Below, piece after piece: positions 1 to 5,610 of a stretch of DNA of 5,716 nucleotides. Within the stretch, counting starts at the first letter, position 1, and every line of letters starts with the position of its first letter. The position numbers and the translations under genes were made by a program. The DNA comes from Rickettsiales bacterium (lineage in GTDB: Bacteria > Pseudomonadota > Alphaproteobacteria > Rickettsiales > UBA8987): the NCBI GenBank assembly GCA_028282625.1, contig JANQHP010000014.1, positions 1-5,716 on the forward strand, given 5' to 3'. The notes under the pieces were generated by a model. The model was given only the letters and a program-made list of their open reading frames with translations, ran no database searches and was not told where the DNA came from.

Positions 1-583
1 AGCCAAATTCCTGCGTATGGATATCCAGCATATACTGCGCCAAAGCACGCTCCAGCTTGGCTAAATCGCCTTTGAGTGTCACAAAACGTGCACCAGAAAT
101 TTTAGCGGTCTGCGTAAAATCCATCAGCCCCAACGCCGTGCCAAGCGCGTCATGCTCCAGCGGCGTAAAGGCAAAATGCGGCACGTCGCCTACAGAGCGC
201 ACTTCCACATTATCCGCTTCACTCTCTCCCTCTGGTACATCCTCCGCCAATAGATTGGGCAAATCCAGCAGCAAGCTTTCCAGCTGCTGATGCACTTCAT
301 CGCCCGCCTCGGATTGCTGAGCCTCTTTTAGTGCGGCAATCTCTGCCTTCACTTGTTTGGATGCCGCAATTTCAGCCTCTGCGTCCCTGCCTTGTGCTTT
401 CAAACTCCCAATCGTTTTGGCCAGCGCATTGCTGCGTTCTTGAAGCGCTTGCATATGCGTAATGTCGTGGCGCTTATCCGCATCATGGCGCAAAATTTCC
501 TCGGCAATAGGGGCCAATCCACGGCGCACCATTATTTCATCAAACTTCTTAGGATTGTTTTTTATCCAATTGATATCATGCAT
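1..583 (-). CDS. serS: Seryl-tRNA synthetase, N-terminal part (runs off left edge)
   Basis: Cytoplasmic class II aminoacyl-tRNA synthetase that activates serine with ATP and transfers it to tRNA-Ser. The 194 visible codons, of roughly 420-430 usual for the family, begin MHDINWIKNNPKKFDEIM, the standard SerS opening. Residues about 40-100 form the long antiparallel coiled-coil arm that grips the tRNA-Ser variable arm (ALQERSNAL near 46-54). Residues 107-112 read LDLPNLL, and NVEVRSVGD follows at 125-133. Residues 163-190 (SGARF, LKGDLAKLERAL, YMLDIHT) match the start of the class II catalytic core around motif 1. Motifs 2 and 3 lie outside the window. The ATG at 583 overlaps the tatC stop by 8 bp, in a different frame. 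No in-frame start lies in the A-rich stretch just upstream, so this ATG is favoured. tatABC followed by serS is a known alphaproteobacterial arrangement. The assignment is secure; the 3' part is missing only because the window ends. Confidence 0.96.
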   Translation of the reverse strand, partial: MHDINWIKNNPKKFDEIMVRRGLAPIAEEILRHDADKRHDITHMQALQERSNALAKTIGSLKAQGRDAEAEIAASKQVKAEIAALKEAQQSEAGDEVHQQLESLLLDLPNLLAEDVPEGESEADNVEVRSVGDVPHFAFTPLEHDALGTALGLMDFTQTAKISGARFVTLKGDLAKLERALAQYMLDIHTQEFG

Positions 584-1379
584 TTTTTCTTTTTTTCCTC
601 CCAAGAAAAAGGCTGCCAAATATAGCCAATTCATACAGCAGATAAAGAGGCAATGCGAGCCCTATCTGGCTAATCACATCCGGAGGCGTCAGCACCGCCG
701 CCAGTGCCACAAAACCCACCAGGGCATATTTACGCTTTTGCCGCAACGACTGCACATCCACGATGCCTGCCACACAGAGCAGCATCAAAATCAAAGGCAG
801 CTGAAACGCCAATCCAAACGCTAAAATCAAGCCCATCACCAGCGATAAATATTCCCCCATGCGTGCATGTAGTGCAATCGGCACCGTGTCCGCCGCATCA
901 CCGCCCACCACCTCAAAGCCTAGAAAAAACTGCCACGCCAAAGGGAAAATACCATAATACGCCAAGGCGGCACCGGCTACAAATAAAAGAGGCGCCATCA
1001 GCAAAAACGGAGTCAAAATCCAACGCTCATTCCGGTAAAGCCCAGGCGCCACAAACGCATACACATGCCAGCATATAAACGGAAAACCGAGGAAAATACC
1101 CATAAAAATCGCCAGTTTGATATGGGTAAAAAAGGCCTCGGTGAGGCCGGTAAACATCACGTTTGGCATGGCCTGCGCGTGACCTGATGCCTGGTAGGCC
1201 TCCCGTAAAGGGGCAAGCAGAAATTGGTAGAGAAGATCTGCATACACATACCCCACACTGCAGGTAACACACAATAAGAGCGCGACATAAAAAACCCGCC
1301 TGCGCAGTTCATATAAATGCGGCACAATGGCGGCATAGCCTTCTTTAGGCACGCGCTCTTCAGCCATTTCTTTTACCAT
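576..1379 (-). CDS. tatC: Sec-independent protein translocase subunit TatC
   Basis: Core inner-membrane subunit of the twin-arginine translocase. With TatB it forms the receptor for RR signal peptides, then recruits TatA. The 267-residue product (E. coli TatC is 258) shows the family landmarks: cytosolic HLYELRRR at 21-28, VAPGLYRNERW at 110-120 with the conserved Glu at 118, and LTPPDV at 230-235. Six hydrophobic segments lie near 29-49, 84-110, 121-147, 176-203, 216-233 and 239-258, as expected for TatC. The tail is basic (GRKKRKNA). The ATG directly follows the tatB TAA with no spacer; a second ATG at codon 5 is an alternative start, and neither has a strong Shine-Dalgarno, which suits translational coupling to tatB. 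The 3' end overlaps serS by 8 bp. Nothing suggests truncation or frameshift. The family assignment is certain. Confidence 0.97.
   Translation of the reverse strand: MVKEMAEERVPKEGYAAIVPHLYELRRRVFYVALLLCVTCSVGYVYADLLYQFLLAPLREAYQASGHAQAMPNVMFTGLTEAFFTHIKLAIFMGIFLGFPFICWHVYAFVAPGLYRNERWILTPFLLMAPLLFVAGAALAYYGIFPLAWQFFLGFEVVGGDAADTVPIALHARMGEYLSLVMGLILAFGLAFQLPLILMLLCVAGIVDVQSLRQKRKYALVGFVALAAVLTPPDVISQIGLALPLYLLYELAIFGSLFLGRKKRKNA
597..602 (-). promoter_or_regulatory. Shine-Dalgarno of serS inside tatC, with long spacer
   Basis: GGGAGG on the minus strand is the only strong ribosome-binding sequence upstream of the serS ATG. It lies 13 nt before the start, longer than the usual 5-9 nt, and the spacer is almost all A (a run of seven A, one G, then five more A before the ATG). 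The same bases encode Gly-Arg-Lys near the TatC C-terminus. With the 8-bp overlap, serS translation is probably coupled to termination on tatC. The coupling is an inference. Confidence 0.55.
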
Positions 1380-1724
1380 TTATGTATCATCTTTATGCTG
1401 TTTAGAGACCACATCTTCCTCAAAAGGCTCACCCTCTTTCGGAGGGAGTGGCGCTTCCGCCATGTTATCCGGCGCCGCCTGACGCGCTATGGCCCGTATG
1501 GACTCCAATTCTTCCGGTGGATAGGCGGGATATGCTTTCCCATCATCATCCAACACCTGATGCAGCGGCTGCGTCACATTCTCCACTTCCTGCATCGCAC
1601 TACGCACAAAACGCCGACCCTGTTGCCACAATCTTCCAATAGCACGCAGCAAGCCCGGGATATCTTCCGGCTTGACCACCAAAAGCCCCACACACACCAC
1701 CAATACTATCTCAGCCCATGACAT
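1380..1724 (-). CDS. tatB: Sec-independent protein translocase subunit TatB
   Basis: Single-span inner-membrane protein that pairs with TatC in the Tat signal-peptide receptor. The 114-residue product has the TatA/B plan: a short N-terminal membrane helix at about 4-18 (AEIVLVVCVGLLVV, with the conserved polar Glu at 5), a hinge at 18-23, an amphipathic helix from about 22 to 50 (LLRAIGRLWQQGRRFVRSAM), then a flexible, acidic and proline-rich tail. The hinge reads KPEDIP rather than the more usual GPxxLP, so a Lys stands where Gly is common. The position between tatA and tatC, the tail length and Glu5 favour TatB over a second TatA. A TAG lies immediately upstream of the ATG, so the start cannot move further out. 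The gap to tatA is 38 bp and the gene abuts tatC. The ribosome-binding site is weak. Confidence 0.92.
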   Translation of the reverse strand: MSWAEIVLVVCVGLLVVKPEDIPGLLRAIGRLWQQGRRFVRSAMQEVENVTQPLHQVLDDDGKAYPAYPPEELESIRAIARQAAPDNMAEAPLPPKEGEPFEEDVVSKQHKDDT

Positions 1725-1762
1725 CTACATACCACTATCAACACCCGGCAATCAAACAAGCG

Positions 1763-1933
1763 CTACCCTTTATTTTCCGGATCAGATTTATCTTTAGATT
1801 CTTCATTCAATTCCTTTTTTAAGCTCTTGATTCCCCTGCCTATATCTCCCATCACTTTGGGCAATTTTCCGGCGCCGAACAGGATCAGAACCAGAACCAG
1901 AATAATCAAAATTTGTGGTAAGCCTATACTCAT
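1763..1933 (-). CDS. tatA: Sec-independent protein translocase subunit TatA
   Basis: Small membrane protein that oligomerises on substrate-loaded TatBC to form the translocation site. The 56-residue product is short (E. coli TatA is 89) but has every core element: an N-terminal membrane helix at about 4-18 with polar Gln at 7, the hallmark FG at 19-20 within LFGAGKLPKV, an amphipathic helix at about 25-42 with SLKKEL, and a charged hydrophilic tail. Two ATG codons lie in tandem at 1936 and 1933. The GAGG at 1943-1940 is 6 nt from the second and 3 nt from the first, so the second is chosen. The reading frame stays open a further 80 codons upstream with no family similarity; the conserved opening (SIGLPQILII) fixes the start here. 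It is the first gene of the tatABC-serS operon. Confidence 0.94.
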   Translation of the reverse strand: MSIGLPQILIILVLVLILFGAGKLPKVMGDIGRGIKSLKKELNEESKDKSDPENKG

Positions 1934-1939
1934 CATCCG

Positions 1940-1943
1940 CCTC
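1940..1943 (-). promoter_or_regulatory. Shine-Dalgarno of tatA
   Basis: GAGG within AAAGAGGCGG on the minus strand lies 6 nt from the ATG at 1933 and 3 nt from the ATG at 1936. It is the strongest ribosome-binding sequence in the tat operon and decides between the two tandem ATG codons in favour of 1933. Confidence 0.6.
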
Positions 1944-1972
1944 TTTGCTGGTATAAAAAGATATGATCGTTT

Positions 1973-1994
1973 CTTGTATATACCTTTGTACAAG
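1973..1994. repeat. Inverted repeat in the tatA leader
   Basis: CTTGTA at 1973-1978 and TACAAG at 1989-1994 form 6-bp arms around a 10-bp centre, about 40-60 bp upstream of tatA. A second, offset pair, GGTATA at 1950-1955 and TATACC at 1979-1984, overlaps it. These could be an operator or a leader hairpin for the tat operon, or chance. I see no convincing -35/-10 pair for tatA in 1937-2117, so the tat promoter remains unplaced. Confidence 0.3.
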
Positions 1995-2044
1995 GCGCGT
2001 ACAGCCTGTTCTTTTTTCACGTAGAACCCAGCACTATTTAGCCA

Positions 2045-2073
2045 TTGCTTCACTGTGAGCGGCCATTTATGAT
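2045..2073 (+). promoter_or_regulatory. Sigma70-type promoter of the Kef-type antiporter gene
   Basis: TTGCTT (2045-2050) and TATGAT (2068-2073) are separated by exactly 17 bp. The -35 matches TTGACA at four of six positions and the -10 matches TATAAT at five of six. Transcription would begin near 2080, leaving a leader of about 38 nt before the TTG start at 2118. This was read by eye; no transcript data support it. Confidence 0.6.
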
Positions 2074-2083
2074 CCCCCAAAAC

Positions 2084-2109
2084 ACACCATAGGACCAAAC
2101 ACCATAGGA
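2084..2109 (+). repeat. Duplicated 11-bp motif ACACCATAGGA in the antiporter leader
   Basis: ACACCATAGGA occurs at 2084-2094 and again at 2099-2109, a period of 15 bp. Both copies lie between the predicted transcription start and the start codon. The second copy supplies the Shine-Dalgarno; the first copy carries the same AGGA 15 nt further upstream. It may be a tandem duplication of the ribosome-binding site or a pair of protein-binding sites. Confidence 0.7.
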
Positions 2110-2110
2110 A
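2106..2110 (+). promoter_or_regulatory. Shine-Dalgarno supporting a TTG start
   Basis: AGGAA lies 7 nt upstream of the TTG at 2118. The frame has a stop at 2070-2072 and contains no ATG or GTG between there and 2118. The first in-frame ATG is at codon 55, after the first two hydrophobic segments. This spacing is the main evidence for the TTG start. Confidence 0.65.
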
Positions 2111-2117
2111 TTGTGCC

Positions 2118-3830
2118 TTGCTTCCTGAAAGCCCCATTTTATTTGAAGTGGTCGTGCTGCTTGTTGCGGCCGTGGTCATCGTCGCCCTTTTTCGTCATCT
2201 AAGGCTCAGCCCGGTGCTGGGCTACCTGGTAGCAGGTGGTGCCATTGGTCCTCATGGACTTGCGATTGTGACCACCGATATGCACTATTTGGCCGAGTTT
2301 GGTGTGGTCTTCCTGCTCTTTGCCATCGGCCTGGAACTCACCTTTGAGCGGTTAAAATCCATGCGACGCCATGTATTTGGCTATGGCCTGCTGCAATTCT
2401 TTATCACCGGCGCCATCCTTGGGTCGGTGGCTTACTTGCTCATACAAGACTCCGCCATCTCCTTTATCATTGGCGGCGGGCTGGCGCTTTCCTCCACTGC
2501 CATTGTACTGCAGCTACTAAGTGAAAAAAACATGCAAGCCTCTCAAATGGGCAGGCTTTCCCTGGCCACGCTCATCCTGCAGGACCTTGCCGTGGTGCCG
2601 CTGCTTATCATCGTACCCGTCCTTGCCCAAAGTAGCGGCAACCTTATCCCTGTCGTGCTGGATTCCATCGTTAAGGCCGCCATCGCCCTGGCCATTATTT
2701 CGGTCATTGGCACCTACCTGATTCGCCCGATATTCAATTTTATCGCCGCCTTAAAAAGCCAGGAGCTCTTCATCGCCACCATTTTGCTCATTGTGCTGGG
2801 TACTGCATGGTCCACCTATAGCTTTGGTCTTTCCCTTGCGCTTGGGGCGTTTATTGCCGGCGTGCTGGTCAGTGAAACACAATATCGCCACCAGGTGGAA
2901 GCAGATATCCAGCCTTTTAAGGGCGTGTTGATGGGCCTTTTCTTCATGACCATTGGCATGTCCATCAATATGGTGGTACTCGCCGAACAATTGCCGCTTA
3001 TTGTATTGCTAACCCTATTACTCCTTGCCACCAAAGCCATCATTGTGATGGGTCTTGCCAGGCTGTTTGGCTTTGAGCCGGTCTGCGCTTTCCGCACCGG
3101 GCTGCTGCTTTCCCAAGGCAGTGAATTTACCTTTGCGCTCTTTGGCTTGGCATTGGTGCATGAACTGCTGGCACCCGAACTGCACCAGCTCTTGCTGCTG
3201 GTCGTCGCCCTTTCCATGGCAATGACTCCGCTTACCATGATGATTGGTGACACCATTTTGCGCTATTATACCCGCCGAACGTCACGCGCTACACCCGATA
3301 ACGCGGAACATATGGAGCAGCAAACCAAAGACCTGGATGGGCATATCATCGTCATTGGATTTGACCGGGTAGGTCGCACTATTTGCCAGTTTTTATCCGC
3401 GCGAAACATCAACTACGTGGCCATTGATAGCGACCCGCAAAATGTCCAGGAAGGCAAACGCAAGCAACTGCCGGTGTATTACTGCGCCCACTACAACACC
3501 GAAGTGCTGCGCTCTTTGGGCGTGGAGCGTGCAAAGATGGTGGCCATTGTGACCTCCTATAAAAGGGTGACCAAGCAGATGCTGGAATTATTGCGGCGGC
3601 AATGGCCCGATCTCTGCATTATCGCGCGCGCGCATGACCGCATGCATGCCTTGCAGCTCAAAGAAGCAGGCGCCACCATTGCGCTGCCAGAACTCTTCGA
3701 GTCCAGCCTGCTGCTTGGACGCACTATTTTACGCACGCTTGGCACAAGCGATGAAGAGATTATGCGCGAAGTAGAGCGCTTCCGCAGGGACGAATACCCC
3801 ACAGCCCTGCTAAACGAAGCAAAATCTTAA
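2118..3830 (+). CDS. Kef-type CPA2 monovalent cation:proton antiporter with RCK domain
   Basis: Inner-membrane exchanger of K+ or Na+ for H+ with a cytosolic nucleotide-sensing domain; 570 residues, within the Kef/YbaL range. Residues 1 to about 385 are the membrane exchanger, with about a dozen hydrophobic segments. Family landmarks are SSTAIVLQLLSE at 125-136, LQDLAVVPLL at 154-163 with the Gln-Asp pair (155-156) typical of Kef-type transporters, LGAFIAGVLVSE at 242-253, the KefC-like loop RHQVEADIQPFKG at 257-269, FFMTIGMSI at 275-283, and LLSQGSEFTFAL at 330-341. A linker then leads to an RCK/TrkA-N domain at about 408-535. Its nucleotide-binding loop reads GFDRVG at 414-419, with Asp at the usual second Gly. 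The ligand and the exact cation are not readable from sequence, and no KefF/KefG-type partner is present, so no gene symbol is given. The gene is divergent from tatA and convergent with the ELM1-family gene. Confidence 0.93.
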   Translation: MLPESPILFEVVVLLVAAVVIVALFRHLRLSPVLGYLVAGGAIGPHGLAIVTTDMHYLAEFGVVFLLFAIGLELTFERLKSMRRHVFGYGLLQFFITGAILGSVAYLLIQDSAISFIIGGGLALSSTAIVLQLLSEKNMQASQMGRLSLATLILQDLAVVPLLIIVPVLAQSSGNLIPVVLDSIVKAAIALAIISVIGTYLIRPIFNFIAALKSQELFIATILLIVLGTAWSTYSFGLSLALGAFIAGVLVSETQYRHQVEADIQPFKGVLMGLFFMTIGMSINMVVLAEQLPLIVLLTLLLLATKAIIVMGLARLFGFEPVCAFRTGLLLSQGSEFTFALFGLALVHELLAPELHQLLLLVVALSMAMTPLTMMIGDTILRYYTRRTSRATPDNAEHMEQQTKDLDGHIIVIGFDRVGRTICQFLSARNINYVAIDSDPQNVQEGKRKQLPVYYCAHYNTEVLRSLGVERAKMVAIVTSYKRVTKQMLELLRRQWPDLCIIARAHDRMHALQLKEAGATIALPELFESSLLLGRTILRTLGTSDEEIMREVERFRRDEYPTALLNEAKS

Positions 3831-3836
3831 AAGCTT

Positions 3837-4913
3837 CTAGCACCACCCTCGCGCAACAATCGCCTCTGCCACCTGGTACGCCGCATTCAGCGGGTTTTTA
3901 TCCCCCTGGCTCCCCAGCGTTAAAATACGCGGCAACACCTCCGCATGCCCCTGATCAAACGGCGCCGCATACCCGTGCGTATAAAGCGTGTCGTGCAAAC
4001 GTCGGTGCTTGGTCGGCACCATACCCTCTGGCGCCTCAATATAGACTGGCACACCACCCGCACACGCTTCACAACACATCGAGATTGAGTCACCGGTTAC
4101 AATCACCGCATCGGCCCGCGCGATAAAAGCGATGTAAGGATTGGCCTGTTTGGGTACAAAGCGGTGCAGATAATGTGGAATATCCTGCAACAAGGTTGGC
4201 AATGCTTCCACCACACCCTGCGGCGTACGGCGGCTGGTACTGACCCAGAAAAAAGCCTGACTGTGCGAAGCCACGTGCCGCATCTTTGCCACCATCTTCT
4301 CCACATGTTGCATGTGCATCTCCGTGGTCCGCGTGTGCCCACCAAGCAGCACCGCTACATGTTTTGTCTCCGGCGAAACATGTGGCAAAAAGTTTTGCAA
4401 CGTCTTGTCCCACATAGCCGATTCCTGACCCAGCACCTTATCGGTCAAGTGATGCGGCGCTCCCGTCACCCGCAGCACCCGGCTCAAATGTGCTACACCA
4501 AAAGGCAACCGGTCATGCTCCGGGACCGCTACCAGATCAAAGTTTGAAAGCCAAAAAGGCACACCAGCCGGAAAGCCCGGCCACATGATTTGCACGATAC
4601 GGCACTCCTTCTTATGACGCATCGCTTCCCGCTTTATCGCACGCGCCACAGGAGCCAGGCGACGCCCGGCAGCGATCACCAACGCGGGAAAACCACCCTC
4701 CCCTCCGCGCGGCAGCAACACATCGCTTCGTTCCACATCCACACCGCGCAAAGAAGCACCACGCAACATATTGGGCCAGCCACCCTTAGAGGTATAACGC
4801 ACCTCACGCAGCAAAAAAGGTCGGCCCAATGCTTCGGCCACCGCCACAACCTGGTTGCGATGACCCACAATGTCATCCACCAAGCACCAAATTTCAGGCA
4901 AATTCAGAGACAC
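3837..4913 (-). CDS. ELM1-family (DUF1022, COG3660) protein, GT-B-like fold
   Basis: The 358-residue soluble protein matches the bacterial relatives of plant ELM1, a mitochondrial fission factor. The bacterial function is unknown to me. Landmarks in order: VDDIVGHRNQ (12-21), VIAAGRRLAPVARA (79-92), FDLVAVPEHD (125-134), VAVLLGGHTRT (186-196), VSTSRRTP (224-231), NPYIAFIARADAVIVTGDSISM (258-279) and CCEACAGGVPVYIE (280-293). The last block resembles the nucleotide-sugar-binding region of GT-B glycosyltransferases such as MurG, so a role in envelope sugar transfer is possible but is inference. No membrane span or signal peptide is visible. The start is GTG at 4913, directly after an in-frame TAG; it has no clear Shine-Dalgarno, and the conserved IWCLVDD at 8-14 leaves little room for a later start. 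The gene follows greA by 46 bp on the same strand, suggesting co-transcription. The stop lies 6 bp from that of the convergent antiporter gene. Confidence 0.88.
   Translation of the reverse strand: MSLNLPEIWCLVDDIVGHRNQVVAVAEALGRPFLLREVRYTSKGGWPNMLRGASLRGVDVERSDVLLPRGGEGGFPALVIAAGRRLAPVARAIKREAMRHKKECRIVQIMWPGFPAGVPFWLSNFDLVAVPEHDRLPFGVAHLSRVLRVTGAPHHLTDKVLGQESAMWDKTLQNFLPHVSPETKHVAVLLGGHTRTTEMHMQHVEKMVAKMRHVASHSQAFFWVSTSRRTPQGVVEALPTLLQDIPHYLHRFVPKQANPYIAFIARADAVIVTGDSISMCCEACAGGVPVYIEAPEGMVPTKHRRLHDTLYTHGYAAPFDQGHAEVLPRILTLGSQGDKNPLNAAYQVAEAIVARGWC
3881..3899 (+). terminator. Possible intrinsic terminator of the antiporter gene
   Basis: CCGC (3881-3884), a 5-nt loop and GCGG (3890-3893) are followed by G and five T on the plus strand, about 50-70 nt past the antiporter stop. 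The stem is only 4 bp, though all G/C. The same bases encode DKNPLNAA of the convergent ELM1-family protein, so the pattern may be coding coincidence. Confidence 0.27.
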
Positions 4914-4959
4914 CTACCCACTGTTACAGGAGAAAACACACAACAACGCACCACACAGG

Positions 4960-5433
4960 CTATACAAACTGAACCGATAAAATCTCGTAATATTTCTTGC
5001 CGCTTGGCGTCTTTACACTCACCTCTTCCCCCTCTTCACGGCCAATCAAAGCACGCGCCAAGGGCGAATTAAACGATATTTTCTTGTTTTCCAGATCGGC
5101 TTCATATTCACCTACAATCTGGTAGGTCGACTCTTCATCACTCTCTGCGTCCACCAGCTCCACCGTCGCGCCAAACACCACACGCTTGCCAGAAAGCTTG
5201 GCCACATCAATAACCTCAGCCCTTGTATGCTGGTCTTCTAACCATGCAATACGTGCTGCCAGCATGCCTTGCTTGTCTTTAGCCGCATGATATTCCGCGT
5301 TTTCCTTTAAATCACCATGCTCGCGTGCACGCGCAATTTCCTCGGAAACCAAAGGCATTTCCGCTTTCTTTTCTTTGAGTTCCTCTTGCAACCGCGCAAA
5401 CCCGCCTGCGGTAATCGTACATTTTTGCAACAT
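4960..5433 (-). CDS. greA: Transcription elongation factor GreA
   Basis: GreA binds backtracked RNA polymerase, reaches through its secondary channel and stimulates cleavage of the RNA 3' end so that stalled complexes restart. The 157-residue length is essentially that of E. coli GreA (158). Residues 1-75 form the N-terminal coiled coil; its tip, REHGDLKENAEYHAAKD (37-53), carries the two acidic residues Asp41 and Glu44 that position catalytic Mg2+. Residues from about 82 to the end are the FKBP-like domain, with NSPLARALIGREEGEEV (122-138) as the family signature. The ATG at 5433 is preceded by AAGAGGGG, with GAGG 5 nt from the start, a good Shine-Dalgarno. The gene is complete and unremarkable. 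The upstream DNA is non-coding and strongly palindromic, so greA appears to be first in its transcription unit, followed by the ELM1-family gene. Confidence 0.97.
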   Translation of the reverse strand: MLQKCTITAGGFARLQEELKEKKAEMPLVSEEIARAREHGDLKENAEYHAAKDKQGMLAARIAWLEDQHTRAEVIDVAKLSGKRVVFGATVELVDAESDEESTYQIVGEYEADLENKKISFNSPLARALIGREEGEEVSVKTPSGKKYYEILSVQFV

Positions 5434-5481
5434 GTGCCCCTCTTAAAATACCCTTTTTAACACAACAAAAAGTCTAGACAC

Positions 5482-5502
5482 TGTTATGTCATGATCATAA
5501 CA
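5482..5502. repeat. Inverted repeat upstream of greA
   Basis: TGTTATG (5482-5488) and CATAACA (5496-5502) are perfect 7-bp arms around a 7-bp centre, TCATGAT. It sits 50-70 bp before greA and abuts the larger palindrome to its right. An 8-bp palindrome, GTCTAGAC, lies at 5472-5479. The site could be an operator; as a terminator it is poor because the stem is AT-rich. Confidence 0.6.
5494..5502 (-). promoter_or_regulatory. Possible extended -10 promoter of greA
   Basis: On the minus strand, TGTTATGAT fits the extended -10 pattern TGnTATnnT. Transcription would start near 5487 and give a leader of about 54 nt. No recognisable -35 lies 16-18 bp upstream, where the right-hand palindrome begins. 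The element lies inside the inverted repeat 5482-5502, so a protein bound there would block it. Read by eye only. Confidence 0.3.
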
Positions 5503-5503
5503 C

Positions 5504-5609
5504 GAGGTTTGCTCGAAAATGGGATGGATACAAGGCAAAAATCGCAGCAAGTAGCAGGACTACCTGCAAGATTTTTAACGCTGTAGACGCCCATTTCCGG
5601 CAAATCCTT
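5504..5609. repeat. Large imperfect palindrome A (about 106 bp)
   Basis: The sequence folds on itself around position 5557. From outside in, these segments pair: 5506-5512 (GGTTTGC) with 5600-5607 (one bulge), AAATGGG 5517-5523 with CCCATTT 5590-5596, ATAC-type bases 5529-5532 with 5582-5585, AAAAATC 5537-5543 with GATTTTT 5570-5576, GCA 5547-5549 with 5565-5567, and GTAG 5551-5554 with CTAC 5560-5563 around a 5-nt loop. Small mismatches separate the segments. No protein family is recognised in any frame across it. It resembles intergenic palindromic repeats or a folded RNA; whether it recurs in the genome cannot be seen here. Confidence 0.8.
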
Positions 5610-5610
5610 T

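Noticed and set aside
57..824. Plus-strand open frames across serS and tatC (57-290, 353-625, 462-824)
   Set aside because: They are antisense shadows of well-identified minus-strand genes; their translations are low in complexity or rich in His, Arg and Cys and match no family.
1937..2117. Search for a -35/-10 pair driving tatA
   Set aside because: TATATA and CATATC occur on the minus strand, but none has a credible -35 at 16-18 bp, so no tat promoter is reported.
1937..2179. An 82-codon in-frame N-terminal extension of tatA
   Set aside because: TatA begins with its membrane helix; the extension overlaps the divergent antiporter gene and its promoter, and a good Shine-Dalgarno sits just before the ATG at 1933.
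2751..3256. Minus-strand open frames inside the antiporter gene
   Set aside because: They are shadows of a strongly supported plus-strand membrane protein; composition is unlike a real protein and there are no start signals.
3623..3636. Alternating purine-pyrimidine tract (CGCGCGCGCGCATG), possible Z-DNA
   Set aside because: It is inside the RCK domain coding region, encoding ordinary family residues (ARAH); length and position give no sign of a separate function.
4090..5072. Alternative frames within the ELM1-family gene and the start of greA
   Set aside because: The ELM1 and GreA reading frames carry all the conserved motifs; the others have none.
5453..5472. CTTTTT / AAAAAG inverted repeat just before greA
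   Set aside because: The arms are pure A/T apart from one base pair, and the 8-nt loop gives a weak hairpin; it is likely chance in AT-rich leader DNA.
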